Source: Membranipora membranacea
Taxonomy: Eukaryota > Bryozoa > Gymnolaemata > Cheilostomatida > Membraniporidae
Assembly: GCA_914767715.1 (NCBI GenBank)
Contig: OU612066.1
Coordinates: 38,414,283-38,478,282, forward strand
Length of the DNA stretch: 64,000 bases
Direction of reading: 5' to 3'
Shown: piece by piece, positions 11,075 to 22,787 of the stretch
How positions within the stretch are numbered: position 1 is the stretch's first letter
How the letters are laid out: each line of letters starts with the position of its first letter
The notes under the pieces: model-generated
What the model was told of the DNA's origin: nothing
What the model saw: only the letters and a program-made list of their open reading frames with translations
Database searches by the model: none
Translations under genes and position numbers: made by a program

Positions 11075-14000
11075 GTGACTGATGAGCAGACCGGCGCACA
11101 TGGCCACGGACCGGCTGCTGCCGTTACATCTCAGGATGATGTCAAGCTCGAAACTGTATCATCTGGCAGCACCCTGTCATCAGAGAACAATATCTCTTCT
11201 CTGAGCCAAAATGTTGAGGAAGAAAAAACCCACCAAGATGTCGAGAAGGAGGAATCTACAAGCAGGTTCTTTGATGTGCGAGTGTTTCTCTTCTTTATGT
11301 GTATCTTCAGTATAACACAAGGTCAGTGATTTTTGGAATGTGAGTCTTAAAATTAATTTTAGTTGGGTTTTGATGATCACTCATGTATATATATATATAA
11401 TATAAATATATCGTGTGCTAGGGAATATGACAGCTCAATGGTCTCCGCTCTTATTCCAAGCATCATAAATTGACCGATTGCTGCGTAGGAAGAACAATGT
11501 GTAGAAATATTAGACAGTCTTATAATGTCAACTTGGATCGAGAGAAAAATATAAAGTTGCCACCCTGGACTAGCATATTTGAGATCACTCTATTTTCAGC
11601 CCAAAGTTTGTTATTGGTGATTTCCACACTGGCCAGATCTCATTATAGAATGCAGGCCGACTAGGTGTTCCATAAAATCGAGTTGAGAGCGTAAAGGCCT
11701 CCCTCTATTCAAGTTGTGCAATGGCCATTGTCTTCAGATTCAGGGTCGCAGATAACAAGCAGATTCAAACCATGTCTTATCTGTTGATAGTATTGATATT
11801 ATTCACATCTCTCCTCCAGTCCCAACCTTGGATTGTTATTATTGCTGTGTTGAGTTGATTGTTATGATTTTCGATGTCAGCTGACTCCATTTCATAAGAT
11901 CCGTCACAAAGATTTGTAGCAGGTTATATAATGGCCTGGTCGTAGTGGCATTCTGTTAATGAACACGGTAGACCCAAATTGTCACTCATAGCATATGGGT
12001 ACAGCAGCCCACAGTCTACCAATTTCACTGCCAAACACTACCCATTTTATAACAAATCACTGCCATCACTAGAGCTATCTGTATTTTTGAACTCATCCTG
12101 TATTTGTATTTGAGATAATAGTACACTAAACAAACATAGTCCAGTGACAGGCTATGTTATGTCCACATCTGAGATACTGACCTCTTCATACTCTCACTCA
12201 CATATTTAATTCGGACGTTGCCCCACATATTAACTCGCGCATTACACGCACCCTCGCATGATGACACATGAACCCGAAATCAAGAGCGGCCAAGGCTTAA
12301 ATTAGATATCAAACCCTGCAGACCTAGGTCACCTAGGCCACCGCAAACCTTAAAACTAACTACTGAGCTAAAACCTCTATTTCAAAATGAAGTAATGGAG
12401 GAAAAGACATACTTTACGAACTACTCGGGGGGGGGGGAGAAGTATGAAATTAAAAAAAAGTGCTTTAAATAAATTATTGCATATTATTTAAAAATAAATT
12501 TGAGAAAGTTGTAGAAGATTATTAACGCAATGTAAGACAAATATAAACTAATTCCAAAATTCCAAAATTTGTATTCTATTTTCTTCACCATCGGATGCAC
12601 CCGTCAACAATATCTCGGTTCCTTGTCCCATTACTTCATCAGGCAAATTCACGAGAAGGAAACATTTCCATTGTTAATCTATGATACCAAAAATCTGTCA
12701 ATTAATAATCTTATTTTCCTATTCTAAATAACTAATTCCCAGATAAATGTTCGGATGAGTATACTCATGTGTTTCACCTGATGATTAAAGTTAGCAAGAA
12801 TTTGCAACTTACCAAGTCGATCAAATCTGTAATGTGATCTGACCTGAGAGTTGTCTCTCTTTGCAGGATTTGCTCTGAATGGAGTTAACAATGTTAACAT
12901 ACCAGTATACGAGAGACGGTTTAAGTTGACGAGCACACAGACGGGACTGGAGGCTAGTTTTTATGACATCATAGCAGGCTGTTTGGTAAGTCTACTGAAA
13001 TTAACAGCATTCCCACAATGCATCATTCCCTGGATTACCCTGATTAATGTAAATATTATATATATATACTCGGTACCTAAAGCTGAACTGTGTCAAATAC
13101 TGTCCCAGTTAACGTTCTCTGTGTGATATAGAGCTTCTCAAAGGCAGACTCAGAGAAGCTGACTGATGACAAGGCCTAATCAGATTTCATTGTTGTTATT
13201 GCTGATATATAAATCAATGTGGTAAAATTTTGGAAAAAGGTTCAACATGCTATATGATAAAGATATAATTCAAAGTTCATAGTTCATATGACTGTTACCA
13301 AGTCGATGAAATTTGTTGAGCACAGTGTGTACAAAGTTACGTTAAACTCCATAGCATCCGTCGCGTGCTGTCACCATAGCATCCGTCGCGTCACGTGCTG
13401 TCACCATAGCATCCGTCGCGTGCTGTCACCATAGCATCCGTCGCATGCTGTCACCATAGCATCCGTCGCGTCGCGTGCTGTCACCATAGCATCCGTCGCG
13501 TGCTGTCACCATAGACTTAATAATAGTGTTTAAGTCTATGGGTGTCATTTGAATTAGATATTATTACATCACAATGTGGCTGTTGACGCAATAAGCTGAT
13601 AATTCCATTCAGCTTAGACTAGTCAGGGAAATGGCTAGTGTTTTCCTGGAGGCTACTTATTATGCATGGCGAATCCCAAAATAAACGATATATGCTGAGT
13701 GCCAATGATGAAAAAAATGAGAAGAAAGTGTAATAGTTATACCAAGTTTACTCCTTGGTTAAAACTACAGCAGACATTCAAAGGTAGTTATTGTTGATGT
13801 AGGTGTTGGTGACAGGATATTTTGGAGTTCAGACACACCAGCCTCGTCTGATAGCAGTAGCTTCTCTATTTCTGGCCTTTGGTTCTCTCACTATGGCCCT
13901 ACCACATTTTATAACTGGCGATTATCAGCCGACTAACTCCAGACCTGCTATATGTTATACTGAGGGTGAGTTTTCAGACCTGCTATATGTTATACTGAGG

Positions 14001-17000
14001 GTGAGTTTTCAGACCTACTATATGCTATAATGAGTGTAAATTTCAAGACCTGGTATATGCTTTACTGAAAGTAACTGTTCAAAAGTTATCTCTCTTACGA
14101 CTGAACCTTAAAACCATTCATGCTGACTGAAGTCTTGGTTTGCATCGAAGTCGCCTCCCTTGACCTAAAAACACTTTGAGATTTGTATTCCTTCTATGTT
14201 TCCATGTAGATGATAACAGCACGCTCTCCTGTGGGACAGAAGACAAGGGCCTCAGTAGTTATCTCTACATGTTACTGTTTGGTCAGGCCTTACACGGCTT
14301 CGCTGGTACTGTACTGTACTCTATTGGTCCATCTTATATAGATGGGAGTGTGTCCGCCACACAATCACCCACTTTTCTAGGTAAGTCACAACTATGCCCA
14401 GAATTAGGGAATCCTCAGGTCCCAATCTACTTGTGTGTCTGTCTAGCTTTGATGTAAGATATATTCCCTGTCTAGCAGGTTCAAATACCAATTGCTGATG
14501 TGGCACAGGAGCGACGTTTTGCTGGTTATTTGCAGTTAACCTAAAGATGATTTTCCTTCATTAAACTTATTTTCATTTATTATTCCATATCTTTACATGG
14601 TGATGATGTGTTATTGTGCAGAATGTGGCAATTTAATCATATCTACCTTATCTTGAAACTTTGATAAATAACCCTTTGCTCCTTACGAAGTGAGCATCTC
14701 TCAAAATAAACTTCAGAAAAGATAAAATTGTAGATATGAGCAGAAACAGTAATAAATTCAAGCTACACGCTCATAGAACAATGATTCAGTCCATATCACA
14801 GATCACAAGTACAATGTAATATGTCTCAAGATATCTCAAGATAATAAGCAAAGTCTTCTCACCATCAGGAGTTCATTTATAACTAGATAAACAGATTGAA
14901 CAACACTGATACCCCATAATGATAATTTTGTGTGATGTAGAACAAATTTGGTATATTTTTGTACCAATATGAATATATTTATTATAGAATTGTATGCCTT
15001 GTATTTAGTGGTTCACATTTGAATAAGTTGATGGCTGATGAACTGTCAAATTCTGATTCTGACATTGTGCTTCAACAATTCATAGTTTATTGCCGCCATT
15101 GATTGTTGTGAACAATTATCTCGATGCTTATCCGGGCTTGGCTTTACGCTCTAGGCTCACAAAACGTTGGCATAATTAGTAATGATTAAAGAAAAAAAAA
15201 GATGCTGGCTAAGTTTCAATGTACTTAGGTTGATCTATAATGGTAATATTAGAATGCATGTTTAGGATGTTATCACATGTTATCACTAAACATTTTTAAT
15301 TTTAGGAATATTTTATGGATCGTCTGCTCTCGGTCCAGCTATAGGCTATCTAGCTGGTGGAGAATTTCTCAATATCTACGTGGATACTCCAAAATCTCCA
15401 CCTGAGTGAGTCTGTGATATAATAACAATAACAATAACAAATAACTAGGTGTATGGAGTATCATAACTATCATAACTGTCATAACTCGATTTTTAAAATA
15501 AAAAAAAATTACTGTATTTGCTGGTTTACTAGCTGCTACTTTTTTCTTGCACTGAAGTTGACAGTGTCAATAAGCTTTAAATCATTGTATGAAACAATCA
15601 TGTGTTTTATTTGTTATTCTAGCGGACTGACGACGACTAGCCCGGGTTGGGTGGGCGCTTGGTGGATAGGATTCCTAATTAGCGCTGCCTCCTGCTTTGC
15701 TCTTGCCTTCCCACTCTTCTCCTATCCAAGAGTACTACCAGGTTAGTAGATGGAATTCACTATAATATACCAGTCCATCGGACAACTGGGCACAACCTCT
15801 GCAGTCATCAGCAAAAGAAAACAAAGATTCCAACATGACCAAAGCATTGGTGAAATGATGAATATGTTACTATATATTGGCCTGGGAAGGCTGTCAGGGG
15901 TGGTTGGGTGGGGAGGCCTGCCCAGGCTAACTATATATGGTCTATTTTAGCTGACATACAATTTTCCATCCGATATTGTTATAATTCTGACCAGGGACAG
16001 AGGAGAGAAGGAAAAATAACATAAGTCAGGCGCACGAGCACGGCTCACAACACAAAGCAGACCAGGTAGGCTTTGGAATGTCTATAAGAGATATGCCTGC
16101 TGCCTTTCTTCTCTTACTGAAGAACCCAGCGTTCGTCTGTCAGTGTCTCATCGGAGCCGGTGAGGGACTAATGGTGGCCGGACTCTCTACATTCCTACCC
16201 AAGTTTATCTCAAACCAGTTCAACCAGACAAACAGCTGGTCTGCTCAGCTGACAGGTAAATCTCAACATTACATCATTCATGTGACTGTCACAGCCTGAC
16301 TTCAATCTCTATAACCACTTAGTGAGAGAAGTAAGTTAGCTGAGCTAAGGTGACGAAATAATCTTAATTTGGAGACAACTCCAAACTGATTGGCTCACAG
16401 TGGAGTGTATGTAATATTATGTATATATGATTGACTGACATATTTGCAGGTTTTATCGCTGTACCAGGAGCAGCTGCTGGTCAGCTGCTGGGTGGTCTTA
16501 TCCTCAGAAAATTCAACATGAAAGTCCGAGATATGATAAGATTTAATATTGGATGCTCCACTGTGGTGATTATTGTGGTGGCGATTTTCTGGGCTAAGTG
16601 TGACCAGGGTCAGATAGCTGGAGTCACTCATAGCTACAAACATCAAATGTGAGTACAGCAGGCTGTCAGCTTAACATATAAACCTATATCCTGGCTTTGA
16701 GACTTGGTATGACCATCATATACTTTAATTTAGGTCTCACCACGCATTTTATCTACCAATGGTGAAATTGTTAACTGACCCTTGATATTCTACAACTGGC
16801 CCACAATACTCTACAATATTGTGGGCCGATGAGGTTTCAGAGATTGTTTTTGACGGCCACCACACCGTTCAAATATGTCTCGAGTTTAGATATGGCTGAT
16901 ATGTATATGACTCTCATATCATTTTGCAGGACTCTATCAGATATAGCCTTAGATCATGAATGTAACTCAGGATGTGGATGTGACATGTCAGTGTACGACC

Positions 17001-18653
17001 CGATCTGCATAGATGGTGTGGAATACTTCACTCCTTGTCATGCGGGCTGTTCTAACACTGTCAGTAACTCATCAAGTGGTAAAAAGGTGAATAAGAAATA
17101 TCTAGGTGGTGTTTCTTGGTTGCTCATATTTCAGACGTTCTCTCTGAAGCCCTACACTCATAATAATAGACATCCTTAATCTGAACTATTATGACTACCT
17201 ATGGCGTGTGTGAGGTCAGAGGTCAGAGGTCAGACTGCTTCGTGAGATGCTTATCACATTAACCTGTTGGTGATCTAAAGAGTTGTGAAGACCCTAATTG
17301 CACCATATGACTTATTTTGTTATACTACTGCTGTCAGAATATATCCATAACATAATTATTGCAACATGATATCTGATAATCAGTTTAAGACCTTGCATTA
17401 ACAGGATCGTGTTTTGTTTTGTGATGGCAGATTTATAATAACTGTACATGTGCATACCAATCACTGGAGTTGTCCTCTCATAATAACCACACTGCATACT
17501 CATATAACCTGACGTTAGAGGCTGAGACCGGGAGGTGCGACTCTAAATGTATCCTGTTATATGTATTTATACCTGTCACATTTATCGCTCTACTATGTAC
17601 ATTCATGATGTCAGTCCCTGGAACTACAATCATTCTCAGGTGAGTCTATCTCGCTTCATTCATTAACCACATGATGAATCAGTAAGCATATACCTGCAAG
17701 CATTGCCTTTCACCTGTATGACTCATCAGATTGTTATGAGCCAGGAGATTCAGTATCTAACTTGATAACCCCTCGGTGACCTGACCCTACTAGGCTAGTG
17801 TGTCCTCATTATAAGCTACTTCAAGCTAGCTAAAAGTTGGGTAAGCCAACAACAGCACCAATGGCAAACCATACACTGAACAGATATAGACTTCACAATC
17901 ACATCTTTGGTTTATTCATGTACATGTACGTACATTGCATAATTTTTTAGGAGTGTCAATGATAAACAGAGAACTTTTGCCCTCAGTATACAGCAAATGT
18001 GCATGAGGTTTATAGGTAAGTGATATCACTCACTGATAAAAACTTTCTGTGGCAAATGACTTCTGATAGATTTTTGCTAGGAGTTATCAAATTCTGCATA
18101 ATTTTTTCCTGCTGTGCCAGATTCTCTGCCAAACTGTATTAACTTATTTTAGAATTTCTTGTTAGGGACTTACATGGATGTCCAGACCAAGAAAAGAAGT
18201 TTTGGACATGTCTCAAATCCTCTGGTTCAGCTCACAGCGATGTTTTAATATCAGCTAGCATGAGTTGTCTTGTTATGTTGCTAGGACAGGCAACTCCAAT
18301 CATAATTTTAAGAACTTTATCATAGCTGAATACATGAGTTATGACATTTTTGTTCTTTTTCAGGTACTATCCCGGGTCCTCTTCTATTTGGCTATATATT
18401 AGATAATGTTTGTGTCGTGTGGCAGGAGAAATGTGATGAGGAAGGATCATGTTGGATTTATGATTCCGCTCGTATGGGACAATATTTCTATATCCTCACA
18501 TTGGCAGTTAAAGCTACAACTATATCTTTACTTATAATAGCCTATAAACTATATAAAGCACCGCCTGAGCCTAGTCAGTCAGGAATAACACAGGTCACCA
18601 GTAGTGATGACCTCCCCAATCAGTATAAGGAGACAACTTCATCTAAACTATAA
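11075..18653 (+). CDS. Organic anion transporting polypeptide, SLCO/OATP family, copy B (12 exons; start codon not found)
   Basis: This is the tandem paralog of SLCO-A, with the same exon plan and phases. Exons: (11075)-11321, 12867-12985, 13803-13965, 14210-14380, 15306-15405, 15623-15741, 15995-16255, 16450-16648, 16930-17086, 17431-17639, 17951-18015, 18364-18653. The joined length from 11075 is 2,100 bases, a multiple of three, giving about 699 residues. Exon 6 encodes [13 protein letters not shown], the OATP signature. Exon 9 carries the Kazal-type cysteines ([12 protein letters not shown], then PCHAGC), and exon 10 continues them (NCTCAYQ). Exon 12 gives [14 protein letters not shown] and WQEKC. 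In exon 1 the acidic N-terminus runs straight into membrane segment 1 ([15 protein letters not shown]) with no in-frame ATG before it, and an in-frame TGA lies at 11063. The true start is therefore likely in an unrecognised upstream exon spliced to 11084 or nearby. The C-terminal tail is longer and more polar than in copy A. Confidence 0.92.
12230..12375 (-). repeat. Degenerate tRNA-derived SINE-like sequence
   Basis: Minus-strand reading from about 12375 gives TTTTAGCTCAGTAGTTAG, a box-A-like sequence. A box-B-like GGGTTTGATATC follows about 50 bases further on. It lies in the long intron 1 of SLCO-B. This is a tRNA-like promoter pattern only; no full cloverleaf can be drawn. Confidence 0.4.
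13350..13540. repeat. 25/30-base tandem array ending in a short transposon-end hairpin
   Basis: Six units of CATAGCATCCGTCGCGTGCT plus GTCAC run from 13350 to 13509; two units carry a 5-base internal expansion. Immediately after, 13510-13540 reads CATAGACTTAAT, a 7-base loop, then TTAAGTCTATG. That hairpin uses the same terminal sequence as the 6554-7125 element. The array may therefore be an expanded remnant of that family. It lies in SLCO-B intron 2. Confidence 0.85.
13937..14075 (+). repeat. 35-base tandem array containing the SLCO-B exon 3 splice donor
   Basis: The last 29 bases of exon 3 plus the donor (AGACCTGCTATATGTTATAC, TGAGG, then GTGAGTTTTC) recur at 35-base spacing. The second copy is almost exact, with a second GTGAG at 14001. 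A third and perhaps a fourth are progressively diverged and have lost the donor (GTGTAA at about 14035, then AAGTAACT). The first donor (after 13965) keeps the reading frame; the second would add 35 bases and shift it. Confidence 0.9.
16798..16826. repeat. Short hairpin in SLCO-B intron 8
   Basis: GGCCCACAATA and TATTGTGGGCC form an 11-base-pair perfect stem around a short loop, about 100 bases before the Kazal exon acceptor. No function is apparent. Confidence 0.5.
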
Positions 18654-19282
18654 CTATCACTAACAATATTTATCAGGTGCTTGCCAAACTCTGGTGATAC
18701 ATCTTTATGTCATAATGATACCCTTATATACACACACACCACGCAATAGCCTACATGATATTATTTGACTTATAGCTGTTAATAGTCATGATACACTGTG
18801 ATTGTTTTGCTTCCTCCATGTGCCAAAGACACATCATCACATAATACAATCAATTGTGATGTTTATTTCTCAGCGCTTCATACTGCAGTATTTGGGACAA
18901 ACTCCTCGATTCTGCAGCTAAGGGTTGTATTCTCTTCTCATTCAAATCTAATGTCACATCAACAAAAGACAGCTAGTACCCCATACATTGTATTCATCAA
19001 GAGAAAAGATAACAAAAACATATAAAAACATATGGTGTTGGGAAAACTTGTCCGAACCATAAACATATAAAACGTTTATATATTCACAGTTTTAAATGTT
19101 GATATTTTATAATTTCTCTCCCCAAAAACTTCTTTATCAGTGTTTATTGTGAGCAATCGGTGTGAAGCATTGTGATTGCCCTTATAGGACTGGTGAGTGG
19201 TTGCGACTCTAGGTGAGGTTTTGACAGTTAGTCTTTACACCAGAAGGCATTCGTTTGCATTGTATTAAAAAGGGTACAGACT
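18654..19282. other. Intergenic region after SLCO-B
   Basis: About 630 bases hold a short CA-rich microsatellite near 18730 and no recognisable gene. No AATAAA was seen near the SLCO-B stop. Confidence 0.5.
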
Positions 19283-19482
19283 CATTGATGATGGTTTGTT
19301 TAAATCTGATCTGTAGTTGTCTAGCGTATATATTACTGCTGGCTGAACACAGCACACCTTCACCTTGAGTAGATAATACATTACGGAACTGATCTGAGAA
19401 AGTCTCAAACAAAGCTAGAAGCTGCTCAGAACAATTCTCCCACACTCCCAGCACCTACAAACAATCATTATGTAACAGTAAG
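19283..19482 (-). pseudogene. Isolated copy of DET1 exon 8 (partial gene duplication)
   Basis: These 200 bases match 28153-28352 with about four differences, so the copy is recent. It contains the intron acceptor plus 28 intron bases and almost all of DET1 exon 8, encoding [20 protein letters not shown] through to RFKQTIIN. It stops four bases before the exon end, so the splice donor is missing. No other DET1 exon is found nearby. By itself it cannot encode DET1. It lies about 9 kb from the parental exon and in the same orientation. Confidence 0.92.
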
Positions 19483-19571
19483 GCATGACTTGGGGAGAAC
19501 TTTGATACACGTCTGTAGACCGGGCCTGAATGGCAGACAACATTTGTCGAGGCTTTTCACACTCAGTAGGA

Positions 19572-21033
19572 TCTTGTTATATGATTTTATTGGCCACAAT
19601 CTCCAAAACTGAACCTAAAAATGTTCAGAACTCGACTCAAATCCCATAACACATGTATTAATAATGAATACAAGAACATTTTACAGGGTACATGTATTCA
19701 TATTTTTGCAATGCAGATTATATGAATAATGTCGAAAGCTCACTTTTGTAATGTGGTCTATGCTCAAAAGCATTGCCCTGAATTTTACTCATTTCACATT
19801 TATGAGATCAATGAAATCAAATCAGTCAAATGTCTGGAATACTTTCTCGTGCATTTCATCAAAAACTGATATTTGCTAAGACCAAATAATTTTATTGGTT
19901 CAAAATGGTGGTGGTATTTCAGGTGACATAAGTTCTTTATTAACAGTGTATTACATATGCATTTATTTATACTCAGATAACACGAACAAATCAATTAATG
20001 CGACATAAATACTATGTAAACCTAATAAGAATATATAGATCTAGTAAAGATATATATATGCACAGCTCTTTACACAAGCTCTATTTAATTCTTCTTTTTT
20101 ACTCGAAACTTAAAATTGTTTTCGTTTGAATGTTTTTTGTTTTAATCGGCCACAATCTCCAAAACAGGTCCTAAACATGTTTTAAGTAACACAACTCGAA
20201 TCCCATAACAGATGTAATAACAAAGAATACAAGTAATCCCCCATCCCCAAACAGGACTGATAGGGAGAGCCTTTTGCAGGGTACTAGACTGGTATTCACA
20301 TTTTTGCTCAAAGGCATTGCCTTTAAATTTATTTGTTTCACATATTTTATGGAATCAATAGATTCCAATTCCTCAAATGTCTAGAATATTGTCAGTCAGT
20401 TGCATTTCATCAAAATTTGATATTTACCAAGACAAAATAATTTTATTGATTTAAAAAGGTGGTGGTATTTCAGAAAACAAAAGTTCTTTATTAACAGTCT
20501 ATTACATCTGCATCTATTTTTACTCAGATATCACAAGCAAATCAATTATTATGATTAAATGCTATTGTCAGGCTGGTAAGGTGGGCTTTTGGTTTTACAC
20601 CTTTAGTAAATAATAATTTTCTCAGGTTCCTAGCAGGGGTAATATCTCAAAATACAATGTAAGGCAGATTATTAAAGATAGTACAATAAGTTACATTTTG
20701 CTAGCTCAGCAGACCAAGGCTAAATAAATAAAACATCGCTGAGTAAGCCATGGAATAACACAAGCATGCTTTCATCGCGCATGCACAGTTTATAAACCCT
20801 CAATTTGCACGTGTGCCGTCCATAATAATCACAATTCAATTGACAAATACAGGGCCCATAAGGTTGCTGCTTACCTACACTAATAAATACCAGCACAACA
20901 ACTATGGTAATTGTCAGGAGTTACAAAAATGCTCCTGACACTATATAAACCTACGAAAAACATATAGATCTAGTTAAGATATATACACAGCTGTTTACAC
21001 CAGCTCTATTTGATTCTATTTTTCATTCGAAGC
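19572..21033. repeat. Diverged tandem duplication of about 0.5 kb
   Basis: Segment 19572-20113 and segment 20150-21033 share a colinear series of words. These include GGCCACAATCTCCAAAAC, GGTGGTGGTATTTCAG, AAGTTCTTTATTAACAGT, TATAGATCTAGT and the CAGCTCTATTT region. The second copy is longer because it carries a 375-base insertion (20566-20940). Neither copy has a credible gene. The ends do not look like LTRs. Confidence 0.8.
20566..20940. mobile_element. 375-base insertion, candidate MITE with TGTCAGG/CCTGACA ends
   Basis: Comparison with the first copy of the tandem duplication gives an empty site (one CTAT). The second copy has CTAT on both sides (20562-20565 and 20941-20944) of a segment starting TGTCAGG and ending CCTGACA. 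The right end also forms a 9-base hairpin (TGTCAGGAG with CTCCTGACA at 20912-20940). There is no coding capacity. The family is not recognised. Confidence 0.7.
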
Positions 21034-21138
21034 TGCCGGCTAACTCACTAGCGTCTGATTATACCGTACACCTTATTCTAACTGACTAGCTCAAAGGCCG
21101 GGCTCTCATCCTGTCTCAATTAGGTGTTGTTCAGTGAA

Positions 21139-22787
21139 GATGGCCAACTCAGAATCAACATCGAAACAGCTAACAGATCTAAGCTGTGATGTATTACTCC
21201 ATTATCTTTATTTCTGGATGCTCTGAGCCTGGACTCTTTATCACAGACTTGTAGACTGATAGAGGAGAAACTGGACACTCCACTGATATGGAGGAAGGCA
21301 GTGATGAGAAAGCTGTCTGCTGAAACAACTAAGAGCCTGAGCAAAGGTGATTTCACACGTTGTCGAGCTTACATGTGATGATCTGTCGAGATGTGATGAA
21401 TCGTTGAGGTTATGTTCCCGTTTGGATACTATCGAGACGATGATTGTATCCATAAAAAGAGATAATTTCGAATCCAGCCTACCAGTCTTCTATGGGAAGT
21501 TCAGGAACTTGAGTTATCTTGTGGTATGTGTTTATGTAGATTGTTTTGGGTTGAGTTCAATGCTTAAGGACTTGATGAGGAGAATGACTAGCTTGAGAGG
21601 GCTGTATGTCTTTCAGGAAGCTAGTCAGTCTTATTCTGTCGATGTATTTGACTTGGCACACTGTTTCGCACCATACATAGAGGATCTTCAGCAAATATAT
21701 ATTGGGAAAACAGGATTGGGATGCCATGACCACATTCCATACGCGCACGATATGATCAAAGGTGATATGACATTTAGCAAACTAAAAATGCTAAAACACA
21801 TTAGCGAAAATTTCGGGGACATAATTCACCGATTCTCAAAAGTTTTCCCTGATTTGGAGCACCTGTCATTCCATGCGCCACTAACACTTAGCTGTAAACA
21901 GCTCAGAATGTGTAGTGCGATACCTTCAGTAAAGAGCCTCTGTGTCCACCAAGAGATGTATAGCGCTAGGACAATCCAACAGAAACTATCATTTTTGGCG
22001 TCGCATGACTGCCATGATAGCTTTATTCCCTAATCTGTGTGCTTTGGATTTTAGTCCAGTAGTCAAGTTTCTGAGCGTTCTGCGAAGCGAAATATCTCAG
22101 GTTATCAGAGTTTGCCCTACACTAGTAATTCTCAACATCTCTTCAGCTTACGAGCTCACTACAGATTGCACCCTGGTCATTGTTAGAAAACTAAAACATC
22201 TGAGAGTACTTGTTTTACCTGCATTCAAAGAAATGAGGACAGAACTCAACTACTCAGTATTATATGGAGCGTTTCAGTGCTCTACCCAGCTGACAAGTCT
22301 TATAGGTACACCTCACAGTGCTGACTTAGTAGACAAACTCCCAACCCTCAAATACATCTCGGATCCAAAATATCCTGATCAGATAGCCTAGCTAGAACGT
22401 AAACAACCAACCATTTCCGGTGACAATCCAAAACAAGCCATTAAAAGAGGACCGGCTGAAGAGTGGATAACTGTAGAAAAGTTCTCTCCAGACTGGTATG
22501 AAGCTTATGGCGCCCATTACTTTCATACTAACAGCTCAAGCAGTCACCTCAAACGCACAGAGCAGCGTTCAATGATTCCGCGTATGCTGCCCATTCTGAG
22601 AGAATGTAAGGCAATCATACGTCAAGAGAATGAGCGTGTGAAATCGCAATACGATTATCATTTCGGGAGTAATCACGGTGGGGGTATCGGTCTTAATAGC
22701 TCAATGCGCTCAGTTTATCTATGGGAGTGAGGGTGGGATGAGCGTAATGGTCGATTTCTTTACGAGCATGAGTACGACGACTATTAG
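21139..22787 (+). pseudogene. F-box / leucine-rich-like single-exon gene, broken
   Basis: ATG 21139 opens a frame with an F-box-like start (LTDLSCDVLLHYLYF). The F-box continues in another frame (LDALSLDSLSQTC, then IWRKAVMRKLS) after a frameshift near 21205. A second shift occurs near 21350 and a third near 22010. Between them the long frame 21347-22033 and the frame ending at 22391 read as leucine-rich, repeat-like protein (LTCDDLSRCDESLRLCSRLD, LKMLKHISENFGDIIHRFS, LTSLIGTPHSADLVDKLPTL). After an in-frame TAG at 22389 the same frame stays open for another 112 codons (AEEWITVEKFSPDWYEAYGA), with a last shift before WDERNGRFLYEHEYDDY at 22787. F-box proteins recruit substrates to SCF ubiquitin ligases. 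Several lesions beside clean neighbouring genes suggest a pseudogene, not poor sequence. Confidence 0.72.

Noticed and set aside
10668-11099. Long open frames on both strands (TTAQR, CAVVR, LLCAV, ALCCC repeats)
   Set aside because: They are translations of the 15-base minisatellite, whose length is a multiple of three; no independent coding evidence.
19572-21033. LTR pair of a retrotransposon
   Set aside because: The two copies are nearly adjacent, no TG...CA ends, primer-binding site or pol sequence between or around them.
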